Shown here in pieces: positions 1 to 6,262 of a DNA stretch of 6,556 nt. The notes beneath the pieces were generated by a model. That model saw only the letters and a list, made by a program, of their open reading frames with translations. It made no database searches and had not been told where the DNA came from. The translations under genes and the position numbers were made by a program. Position 1 is the stretch's first letter. The number at the start of each line of letters is the position of its first letter. The stretch is from NCBI GenBank assembly GCA_902796895.1, contig CADBQV010000131.1:1-6556 (forward strand). Direction: 5' to 3'. This DNA is from an uncultured Erysipelotrichaceae bacterium (GTDB lineage Bacteria > Bacillota_I > Bacilli_A > Acholeplasmatales > Anaeroplasmataceae).

Positions 1-1
1 A

Positions 2-1528
2 AATAATTCATCTTCAAATAATGATAATGTAGGTAAAAGTGCGACTAAGAATTATATTTTTAATATGATTTTTCAAGTATTTGCCCTTATAGTACCACTT
101 GTATTAACACCATATGTATCAAGAGTATTAGGCTCTGATGGTGTTGGTATGTATGCATTCTCATATTCTATTATTTCTTATTTTGTCTTATTTGGTTCAT
201 TTGGTTATGCATATTATGCACAGCGTGAAATTGCAAGATTTCAAAATGACAAATATAGCCAAAGTAAAGTATTTTGGGAATTAATTATTGTAAGATCTTT
301 AACTGTAGGTATCGCACTAGCAGTTAATTTAATTTTAGCTTTTACAAATTTATATGGTGATTATAAGATATTAATGTTATTAATGACTATAAATATAGCT
401 GCAGTATTATTTGATGTATCTTTTTTCTTTCAAGGAAATGAAGATTTTGCTGCAATTGTATTTTTAAGTATGTTAGTAAAAATAGTAGGTATTGTATGTA
501 TATTCATCTTTGTTAAAACAACAGATGATGTATGGTTATATGCCTTATTTAATTCATTAATACTTATTGTATCTAATATGCTACTTTGGATTAAATTACC
601 TAAATATTTAGTTAAAATAAAAATTAAAGAATTAAAAATATTTAGACATTTACTCCCTTCATTTAGACTTTTTATACCTACAATAGCTGTATCAGTATAT
701 ACAATGCTAGATAGAACATTAATAGGTTTAATGGTAGAAGGAGAAACAACTAAAATACTTGCTGATGGAACTGAAAAGGTAGTTAAATTATCAGATATTC
801 AAAATGGTTATTATGAACAATCTGAAAAGATGGTTAAATTACTTTTAACAGTCTTAACTTCACTTGGTGCTGTAATGATACCTAAAAATTCATTTTATTT
901 TAAAATCGGAGATTTAGATAGAGTTAAATCAAACATCAATAAAGCAATCAACTTTGTTTTATTTATGGGTATGCCAATTATGTTTGGTATTATGGCAGTA
1001 GCTTCTAATTTTTCACCTTGGTTTTTTGGTGATGGATATGATGAAGTGCCTCTAATCATTATGGTATTTGCCCCACTTATTATGGCAATAGGATTAAACA
1101 ACGTATTTGGTATTCAATATTTACTTCCTGCAGGAAAAGATAATATCTATACAATATCAGTTATAATTGGTTCAATAATTAATTTAACTCTAAATTTAAT
1201 TTTAATTCCATTTTATGGTGCCCTTGGTGCTGCCATAGCTTCAGTTATTGCTGAAACTTGTATTTTAATATATCAAATGATTTATTTACGTCATGAATTT
1301 AGTTTTAAAGATTATATATTACCATTTATTAAATATTTAATAGTTGGTGGTATTATGTTTGCTGTTGTATATATCATATCTATTAAATTTTTATCTCCAT
1401 CAATATTAAATACAATAATACTTGTAGCTATTGGTGGTGTTACATATATTGGTATATTAATAATTTTAAGAGATAAAAATATTAAATTCTTTATTGATAA
1501 GGCTTTAGGAATCATTAAAAGGAGATGA
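2..1528 (+). CDS. Wzx-type polysaccharide flippase, 5' end outside window
   Basis: Multidrug/oligosaccharidyl-lipid/polysaccharide (MOP) superfamily membrane protein, expected to move undecaprenyl-linked repeat units across the cytoplasmic membrane. The first in-window ATG is at 65, but the frame is open to the left edge, and the 21 codons before it (Asn/Ser-rich, then KSATKNYIFN) run into the family's usual N-terminal motif KNY-x-N...PLVLTPYVSRVLG, so the true start is upstream; 508 residues are visible. The protein is a series of hydrophobic helices, as expected for a 12-14 helix transporter. Numbering from the ATG at 65, the conserved DRTLIGL (about 216-222) and GYYEQSEK (about 248-255) are present, separated by a hydrophilic stretch roughly 18 residues longer than I expect for typical Wzx proteins. 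The TGA stop lies inside the Shine-Dalgarno site of the next gene, so the two are probably co-translated. The family is clear; the transported glycan is not. Confidence 0.92.
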   Translation, partial: NNSSSNNDNVGKSATKNYIFNMIFQVFALIVPLVLTPYVSRVLGSDGVGMYAFSYSIISYFVLFGSFGYAYYAQREIARFQNDKYSQSKVFWELIIVRSLTVGIALAVNLILAFTNLYGDYKILMLLMTINIAAVLFDVSFFFQGNEDFAAIVFLSMLVKIVGIVCIFIFVKTTDDVWLYALFNSLILIVSNMLLWIKLPKYLVKIKIKELKIFRHLLPSFRLFIPTIAVSVYTMLDRTLIGLMVEGETTKILADGTEKVVKLSDIQNGYYEQSEKMVKLLLTVLTSLGAVMIPKNSFYFKIGDLDRVKSNINKAINFVLFMGMPIMFGIMAVASNFSPWFFGDGYDEVPLIIMVFAPLIMAIGLNNVFGIQYLLPAGKDNIYTISVIIGSIINLTLNLILIPFYGALGAAIASVIAETCILIYQMIYLRHEFSFKDYILPFIKYLIVGGIMFAVVYIISIKFLSPSILNTIILVAIGGVTYIGILIILRDKNIKFFIDKALGIIKRR

Positions 1529-1529
1529 T
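1518..1529 (+). promoter_or_regulatory. Strong RBS of the glycyl radical enzyme gene
   Basis: AAAGGAGATGAT matches the anti-Shine-Dalgarno complement AAAGGAGGTGAT at 11 of 12 positions and sits 3 bases before the ATG at 1533. It contains the TGA stop of the flippase gene (1526-1528), which fixes the start of the downstream gene and suggests translational coupling. Confidence 0.85.
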
Positions 1530-1532
1530 TTA

Positions 1533-3452
1533 ATGTCATTATTTAGAAAAATATTATTTTCAAATGATACATTACTTACATTATTTAAAAAATATGTAAA
1601 ACATGATAATAAAAAATATTTATTAGATTTCTTCGAAAAGAAAAAATACAATAAATTCTTAAAAGAAGATTTCTTTAATTATAATGACACTACATTTTAT
1701 TATTACATTAATACTAATTATCAAGTATTATATTCAGTTCATTTAGTTGATAATATTTCAATATCTTATGATATGGTAATAAATAAACCTTTAAATGAAA
1801 TACTTGATAACATTGATGATAAAGAATATGTAGAGTTTATTAAATCATATTTTTTAAATATTAAAAAAGAAGTAGAAAAATCAAATAGTGATAATAAAAA
1901 TGATATTATAAATTCAATTGATAATTTATTCACTAAAAAAACTACATCTTTTAAAGATGCACTTCAAAGAATATTATTTATTAATCAATTATTATGGCAA
2001 ACAGGTCATAGATTAAATGGACTTGGACGCTTAGATAAGACATTAAATGATATCTATTTAAAAACAAATATTAATAAAGATCTAGCTTATAATTTAATTA
2101 AAGAATTTTTATTAATGCTTCATAATGATTATTATTATAAAAGTAATGCCTTAAAAGGCGATACTGGTCAAATAATAATTATTGGTGGTAAAAATAGTGA
2201 TGACACATATTTTTCAAATGATTTATCATATTTATTTATAAAATGTGTTAAAGACATTAAATTACCTGATCCTAAAACATTATTAAGGGTTTCAAGTAAT
2301 ATGCCAGATGACTTACTAAAACTTGGCATTGAATCAATTAAAACAGGTTGTGGATCTCCACTTTTGTCTAACGATGAAGTAGTAATAAAAAAATTATTGG
2401 ATATTGGTTATACGTTAGATGATGCATCAAATTACGCTACATCTGCATGTTGGGAACCACTTGCTGATGGAATGTCTTTTGAACAAAATAATATAGCTGA
2501 CCTAAATTTCTTAAAACCATTAAATGATATCCTAGATTTAAATAATAATTATGAATCTTTTGATTTATTATTAAATGATTATTTAAATAAATTAAAAGAA
2601 GAAATAAAGATTATTATTGATAGCATTAATAATGAAAAAATAGCTTATGATCCTTTAATGTCTTCATATATTAGAAATTGTAATGAATCTAAAAAAGATA
2701 TTTCTTTAGGTTCTGCCAAATATATGAATTATGGTGTTTTAACATCTGGATTAGGTAATACCATAGATAGCCTATTAAATATTAAAAATTTAGTATTTGA
2801 TAAAAAGAAATATAAATTAGATTATTTAATTTTAGAAAAAAATAATAATTTTAGTGATGATAAAATATTAAATGAATTAAAAAATAGTGAATTAAGATAT
2901 GGTATTGATAATGATTTAGTTATTGAATTAACTAATAAAATTATTGATTTTGCAAATCAAGAATTTAGTTCATACAAAAACAATTTTGGTGGTGTATTTA
3001 GATTTGGCTTGTCTTCACCAAATTACATTGCTAATTCTAAAAACATAAAAGCGTCACTAGACGGAAGAAAAGATTTTGAAGCATATAACGTTCATATATC
3101 TTCAACAGGTAATGCATCGTATACTGAAGTTATAAATTTCGCATCTAAATTACATTATGGTATACGTAATTTAAATGGTAATGTATGTGATTTAATATTA
3201 ACTAAGAATTTACTTGATAATAATTTTGATAAATTCATACTTTTTATTAAACAAGCAATAAAAGAAGGATTCTTCCAAATCCAATTTAATGTCCTAGATT
3301 CTAAAACTTTAATTAAGGCTAAAGAAAATCCAGAAGATTTTAAAGACTTAATTGTTAGAGTATGGGGATTTAGTGCTTATTTCGTAGAACTTCCAGAAGA
3401 ATACCAAGATTTATTAATTGAAAGAGCATTAAGAAATGAAAATGCTATGTAG
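1533..3452 (+). CDS. Compact glycyl radical enzyme (PFL-like superfamily, C-x-E dehydratase/lyase type), substrate unknown
   Basis: Oxygen-sensitive enzyme of 639 residues that would carry a backbone glycyl radical and use a catalytic cysteine to attack its substrate. Family signatures in order: the GHRLNGLGRLDK region (158-169), GQIIIIGG, LRVSSNMP, SPLLSNDE, then the active-site loop SACWEPL with Cys306 and Glu308, the LGSAKY region (392-397), NTIDSLLNIKNLVF, ASLDGRK (507-513), QIQFNVLD, and the C-terminal radical motif RVWGFSAYF with Gly612 as the predicted radical site. The C-x-E-P pattern matches the Cys/Glu pair of glycerol dehydratase and choline lyase (GCVEP), not the adjacent Cys-Cys of pyruvate formate-lyase. 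Only 305 residues precede the cysteine, against about 417-488 in PFL, glycerol dehydratase and CutC, so the N-terminal half is reduced; the C-terminal half is nearly full. All core motifs are intact, so it is not a pseudogene. It lies between flippase and polymerase genes and overlaps its activase; a role in making or modifying a glycan component is inferred. Confidence 0.93.
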   Translation: MSLFRKILFSNDTLLTLFKKYVKHDNKKYLLDFFEKKKYNKFLKEDFFNYNDTTFYYYINTNYQVLYSVHLVDNISISYDMVINKPLNEILDNIDDKEYVEFIKSYFLNIKKEVEKSNSDNKNDIINSIDNLFTKKTTSFKDALQRILFINQLLWQTGHRLNGLGRLDKTLNDIYLKTNINKDLAYNLIKEFLLMLHNDYYYKSNALKGDTGQIIIIGGKNSDDTYFSNDLSYLFIKCVKDIKLPDPKTLLRVSSNMPDDLLKLGIESIKTGCGSPLLSNDEVVIKKLLDIGYTLDDASNYATSACWEPLADGMSFEQNNIADLNFLKPLNDILDLNNNYESFDLLLNDYLNKLKEEIKIIIDSINNEKIAYDPLMSSYIRNCNESKKDISLGSAKYMNYGVLTSGLGNTIDSLLNIKNLVFDKKKYKLDYLILEKNNNFSDDKILNELKNSELRYGIDNDLVIELTNKIIDFANQEFSSYKNNFGGVFRFGLSSPNYIANSKNIKASLDGRKDFEAYNVHISSTGNASYTEVINFASKLHYGIRNLNGNVCDLILTKNLLDNNFDKFILFIKQAIKEGFFQIQFNVLDSKTLIKAKENPEDFKDLIVRVWGFSAYFVELPEEYQDLLIERALRNENAM

Positions 3453-4182
3453 TAACATCCAAAGATTTTCATTAAATGATGGTGAAGGTATTCGAACTAC
3501 AATATTTACTATGGGCTGTCCCCTTAGATGTCCATGGTGTTGTAATCCTGAAAATCTAGAACATGAAATTAAAATTGGAAATAATAATATTACATATGGA
3601 AAATATTATGAATTAGATGAATTACTTAATATTATTATGAAAGATAAATCATATTATGAAAATGGTGGTGGCATTACTTTTTCAGGTGGTGAATTTTTAA
3701 TTCATATTTTTGAATTTAAAGATTTAATTTTAAAGCTTAAAGAAAATAATATTAATATTGCAATTGAAACATCACTTTACGCACCAAAAGAAAATTTAGA
3801 ACTTGCCATTAAATTAATTGATTCATTCATTATTGATTTTAAAATTTTAGATAAAATAAAAGCACAAGAAGTGCTTAAAATAAATAGTGATATATTTAAA
3901 GAAAATATTCAAATATTTTTTAATTCGAATAAAAAATATATTGCTAGAATTCCTTTATCTATAGAAATTGTTGATAAATTTAATGTAGATAGTATAATTA
4001 AACTGTTTGAAATAAAAAAACCAGAAAAAGTAGAAGTATTTAAATTACATAATTTAGGAAAATCTAAATATGATAATTTAAATATGAAAAATGATTATAA
4101 TTATGATAATAAAATAGATGTTGAATCTATCATTAAAAACATGAAAGATAAAGGATTTAATGTAAAAGAATTATCATTATAA
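3436..4182 (+). CDS. Glycyl radical enzyme activating enzyme (radical SAM)
   Basis: Radical S-adenosylmethionine protein of 248 residues, expected to cleave SAM at a [4Fe-4S] cluster and abstract hydrogen from Gly612 of the enzyme encoded just upstream. Visible motifs: FSLNDGEGIRTTIF (11-24), the cluster motif CPLRCPWC (CX3CX2C; Cys28, Cys32, Cys35) followed directly by an extra Cys36 and NPE, the SAM-binding GGGITFSGGE (77-86), DFKILD, ARIPL, and the family's late motif KLHNLGKSKYDNL. Only about 40 residues, without any cysteine, separate the first motif from GGG, so the two-cluster ferredoxin-like insert usual in activases of non-PFL glycyl radical enzymes is absent, as in PFL activase. The gene starts 17 bases before its partner's stop, has no strong Shine-Dalgarno site of its own, and probably relies on translational coupling; ATG 3442 is an alternative start two codons later. 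Confidence 0.95.
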   Translation: MKMLCSNIQRFSLNDGEGIRTTIFTMGCPLRCPWCCNPENLEHEIKIGNNNITYGKYYELDELLNIIMKDKSYYENGGGITFSGGEFLIHIFEFKDLILKLKENNINIAIETSLYAPKENLELAIKLIDSFIIDFKILDKIKAQEVLKINSDIFKENIQIFFNSNKKYIARIPLSIEIVDKFNVDSIIKLFEIKKPEKVEVFKLHNLGKSKYDNLNMKNDYNYDNKIDVESIIKNMKDKGFNVKELSL

Positions 4183-4202
4183 TTATAAAGATATTTAGTT
4201 TT

Positions 4203-4210
4203 AAAGGTGA
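4203..4210 (+). promoter_or_regulatory. RBS of the EpsG-like gene
   Basis: AAAGGTGA lies 4 bases before the ATG at 4215 and supports that start. The gap from the activase stop is only 32 bases, with no terminator-like hairpin, so the genes are probably in one transcript. Confidence 0.7.
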
Positions 4211-4214
4211 AAAT

Positions 4215-5336
4215 ATGTTTGTATATTTAAGTGGTTTTATTTTAACAATTTTATTCATGTATATATGTAAATATGATTTTACAAGATATAAATATTATAA
4301 AAATTGTTTTAATGAAACAAAATTAAAAATTGATCTTAGAAAAAAACGTATCTATCAAACTAGATATCTTTTTTGGTTTTTACTTGCATGTATGCCTTTA
4401 GGCTTAATTGCAGCATTAAGATATAATGTAGGTACCGATTATTTATATACATATATTCCTAACTTTAAACAAATAATAAAAGGAAATTATGATGTTTATA
4501 GTGAATGGGGCTTTATTTATATTAATAAATTTTTAGCACTTTTCACATCGAATCCACAAGCAATAATATTTGTAACTGGATTTATATTTATATTCTGTGT
4601 AAATCATATTGTCCTTAGATATTCAGAAAATATTTTAATGTCTTTTGTTATTCTTTTAATATCTACAGTATTTTTCATAAGCTTAAATAATGTTAGACAG
4701 TCAATAGCGGCAATGATATTTGTTTTTGCATTCCCATATGCAATGAAAAGAAATTTCATTAAATATAGTATTTGTATGGCTATAGCTTTATTATTCCATA
4801 TGACAGCAATTCCTATCTTTTTCATGTATTTTTTAATAAATTCAAAATTCATGAGAAAGCATTTCTTATTCATCGCATTTTTAATTATTTGTTTTTTACC
4901 TTTGCTTGCGAAAGTATTAGTATTAATTTTGGAAAATACAAAATATAATTATTATTTCATATCTGATTTTAATAATGGATCTACAACAAGTATTAATATT
5001 ATATATGGCTTATTTTATTTCATAGTCTTTTATGTCGTATTAAGGGATGAAATTAAAACAAATAAAATATCATATACATTTGTATTATTTCAATTTTTCT
5101 ATTTCTTAATATCATTTTCATCAATCTTTATAAGTGTATCTGAAATGATATCAAGAATGTGTTATTATTTCTTATTTTATCAAATAATATCTATTCCTTA
5201 TGTTATATCAAAAGGAAAGACAAAAAGAGATAGAATATTAATTACATTATTATTTGTTATTACATATTGTGCTTACACATATTATTTCATAATATTAAGA
5301 GGATATCATGATGTATTACCATATCATATGATATAA
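4215..5336 (+). CDS. EpsG-family membrane protein, probable polysaccharide (Wzy-like) polymerase
   Basis: Polytopic membrane protein of 373 residues, expected to join lipid-linked repeat units on the outer face of the membrane. It begins with a hydrophobic helix (about 1-18), a basic cytoplasmic loop (about 19-50), then about eight or nine further hydrophobic segments. Hallmarks of the EpsG family are present: RYNVGTDY (69-76) after the second helix, EWGFIYINKFL (97-107), the NNVRQSIA motif (158-165), and FHMTAIP (194-200) closing a later helix. A well placed RBS supports the start. With a flippase and a priming transferase in the same cluster, a Wzy-type polymerase is the missing step and this gene fits it. 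An O-antigen ligase-like or other glycan-acting membrane role cannot be excluded from sequence alone; the linkage formed is unknown. Confidence 0.85.
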   Translation: MFVYLSGFILTILFMYICKYDFTRYKYYKNCFNETKLKIDLRKKRIYQTRYLFWFLLACMPLGLIAALRYNVGTDYLYTYIPNFKQIIKGNYDVYSEWGFIYINKFLALFTSNPQAIIFVTGFIFIFCVNHIVLRYSENILMSFVILLISTVFFISLNNVRQSIAAMIFVFAFPYAMKRNFIKYSICMAIALLFHMTAIPIFFMYFLINSKFMRKHFLFIAFLIICFLPLLAKVLVLILENTKYNYYFISDFNNGSTTSINIIYGLFYFIVFYVVLRDEIKTNKISYTFVLFQFFYFLISFSSIFISVSEMISRMCYYFLFYQIISIPYVISKGKTKRDRILITLLFVITYCAYTYYFIILRGYHDVLPYHMI

Positions 5337-5349
5337 TTTTAAAAAGCTA

Positions 5350-5378
5350 TTGATTATTTTAGAAATTTATTAGATAAT
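5350..5378 (+). promoter_or_regulatory. Possible sigma-A-type promoter before the priming transferase
   Basis: TTGATT (5350-5355), a 17-base spacer, then GATAAT (5373-5378) resembles a vegetative promoter, matching 4 of 6 and 5 of 6 consensus bases. Transcripts would start near 5385, about 30 bases before the ATG at 5415. The 78-base gap is the largest within the glycan gene group. In DNA this AT-rich such matches arise by chance, so this is tentative. Confidence 0.35.
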
Positions 5379-5400
5379 AGTATTTGACTTTTGTAAATGG

Positions 5401-5410
5401 AAGGAAGTGA
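5401..5410 (+). promoter_or_regulatory. RBS that fixes the start of the sugar transferase
   Basis: AAGGAAGTGA differs from the ideal AAGGAGGTGA by one base and lies 4 bases before the ATG at 5415. The earlier in-frame ATG at 5397 has no comparable site, and its first codons run through this RBS, so 5415 is the likely start. Confidence 0.8.
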
Positions 5411-5414
5411 GATT

Positions 5415-6107
5415 ATGGCTGATTACGAATCTAGAAAGACAAGAAAGTCTGTTAAAGAAGCATTAAGCATGGATTATAATATAAAATTATATAAAAGAAA
5501 GCCAATATTTGCTTTTATAAAAAGATTATTTGACATAATCTCAAGTTTAATTGGTTTAATTATATTATTAATTCCATTTATTATTATAGCTTTAGCTATA
5601 AAAATAGAATCAAAGGGTCCTGCATTATATGGACATAAAAGAATTGGTAAAAATGGTAAAGAATTTAAGGTCTTAAAATTTAGAAGTATGAAAATTGATA
5701 ATAGACCTTTAGAAGAGATATTAACAGAAGAACAACTAGAAGAATATAGACGTGATTTTAAGGTTACAAATGATCCACGTGTAACTAAGGTTGGTGCTTT
5801 TTTAAGAAAAACTTCAATTGATGAATTACCTCAATTAATTAATATTTTAATTGGTCAAATGTCTGTTGTAGGATTTAGACCAATTGTAGATGAAGAATAT
5901 GATAGATATAAAGATAATAAAGAACTATTAACTAAAGTTAAACCAGGATTAACTGGATTTTGGGCATCACATGGTAGAAGCGATATTCCATATGATGATA
6001 GAATTAAGCTTGAATTATATTATTCAGTTAAAAGAAGTCTTTGGTTAGATATAAGAATTTTATATCATACATTCATTCATATATTCACTAAAGAGGGTGC
6101 AAAATAA
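5415..6107 (+). CDS. Polyprenyl-phosphate sugar-1-phosphate transferase (short, PglC/EpsL-like priming enzyme)
   Basis: Bacterial sugar transferase family. It transfers a sugar-1-phosphate from a nucleotide sugar to undecaprenyl phosphate, the first committed step of repeat-unit synthesis, at the inner face of the membrane. The 230-residue protein has a basic N-terminus, then KRLFDIISS leading into one hydrophobic helix (about 41-62) broken by Pro54, as in re-entrant monotopic transferases. The catalytic core follows: SKGPALYG, RIG, KVLKFRSM (85-92), NDPRVTKVGAFLRKTS, the catalytic Asp-Glu pair in IDELPQL (Asp136, Glu137), SVVGFRP (150-156, with Phe where Pro is usual) and KPGLTGFW (176-183). 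It lacks the extra N-terminal four-helix domain of WcaJ-type enzymes, so it is the minimal form. It is the last gene of the glycan group, before a terminator; such genes more often stand first. The sugar is not predictable. Confidence 0.93.
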   Translation: MADYESRKTRKSVKEALSMDYNIKLYKRKPIFAFIKRLFDIISSLIGLIILLIPFIIIALAIKIESKGPALYGHKRIGKNGKEFKVLKFRSMKIDNRPLEEILTEEQLEEYRRDFKVTNDPRVTKVGAFLRKTSIDELPQLINILIGQMSVVGFRPIVDEEYDRYKDNKELLTKVKPGLTGFWASHGRSDIPYDDRIKLELYYSVKRSLWLDIRILYHTFIHIFTKEGAK

Positions 6108-6143
6108 AACTAGAATCTTATATGATTTTAGTTTTTTTTCTTT
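6106..6143 (+). terminator. Intrinsic terminator closing the glycan operon
   Basis: A 12-base-pair stem (6106-6117 with 6124-6135, one G-U pair) encloses a 6-base loop TTATAT; the end of its 3' arm begins a run of eight T (6132-6139), followed by CTTT. The 5' arm starts inside the TAA stop of the sugar transferase. The stem is AT-rich, as expected in this genome, and marks a transcription boundary before the ATPase. Confidence 0.8.
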
Positions 6144-6185
6144 GTATAAATATGTTATGAAAATAAAAAATATTTTAAAAAAACA

Positions 6186-6206
6186 TATAATGTAGTAAAA
6201 TATAAT
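6186..6206 (+). promoter_or_regulatory. Candidate -10 elements of the ATPase promoter
   Basis: Two perfect TATAAT hexamers occur at 6186-6191 and 6201-6206, 43-58 bases before the ATPase start and downstream of the terminator. No convincing TTGACA-like -35 element sits at the right distance from either, so which one is used, if any, is not clear. A 7-base inverted repeat (ATATGTT 6150-6156, AACATAT 6182-6188) overlaps the first and could be chance. Confidence 0.35.
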
Positions 6207-6221
6207 ATATGTGACGTTTAA

Positions 6222-6262
6222 AAATCATTATCGAAAGCGGGTGATATTTTGAATAATGATTT
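6222..6262 (+). promoter_or_regulatory. Possible hairpin presenting the ATPase ribosome binding site
   Basis: AAATCATTAT (6222-6231) is the exact reverse complement of ATAATGATTT (6253-6262). The 21-base loop between them holds the Shine-Dalgarno-like AAAGCGGGTGAT (6234-6245; 10 of 12 matches to the ideal) and the TTG start codon (6249-6251). The stem has only one G-C pair, so it would be weak; a regulatory role is speculative, but the RBS itself is well supported. Confidence 0.4.

Noticed and set aside
895..1539. Minus-strand open frames over the flippase (895-1101 and 1312-1539)
   Set aside because: They lie antisense to clearly coding sequence, have no recognisable motif and no plausible RBS; they are by-products of the opposite strand.
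1533..3452. Pyruvate formate-lyase itself
   Set aside because: The active site is Cys-Trp-Glu-Pro, without the adjacent Cys-Cys pair of PFL, and the protein is over 100 residues shorter than PFL.
1533..3452. Choline trimethylamine-lyase or glycerol dehydratase
   Set aside because: It shares the Cys/Glu pair, but it is about 150-200 residues shorter, lacks the Asp at +14 that glycerol dehydratase uses, and has no shell-protein or aldehyde-processing genes beside it.
1533..3452. Broken or truncated pseudogene of a longer glycyl radical enzyme
   Set aside because: A near-perfect RBS, an uninterrupted frame, all core motifs and an intact overlapping activase argue for a functional compact enzyme.
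4604..4873. Minus-strand open frame over the EpsG-like gene
   Set aside because: It is antisense to conserved EpsG motifs (the NNVRQ and FH regions), with no family signature of its own.
5345..5380. Terminator between the EpsG-like gene and the sugar transferase
   Set aside because: CTATT...AATAG forms only a short imperfect dyad with mismatches and no following T-run, so it does not look like an intrinsic terminator.
5397..5414. ATG at 5397 as start of the sugar transferase
   Set aside because: It has no RBS, and its codons run through the near-ideal Shine-Dalgarno site serving the ATG at 5415.
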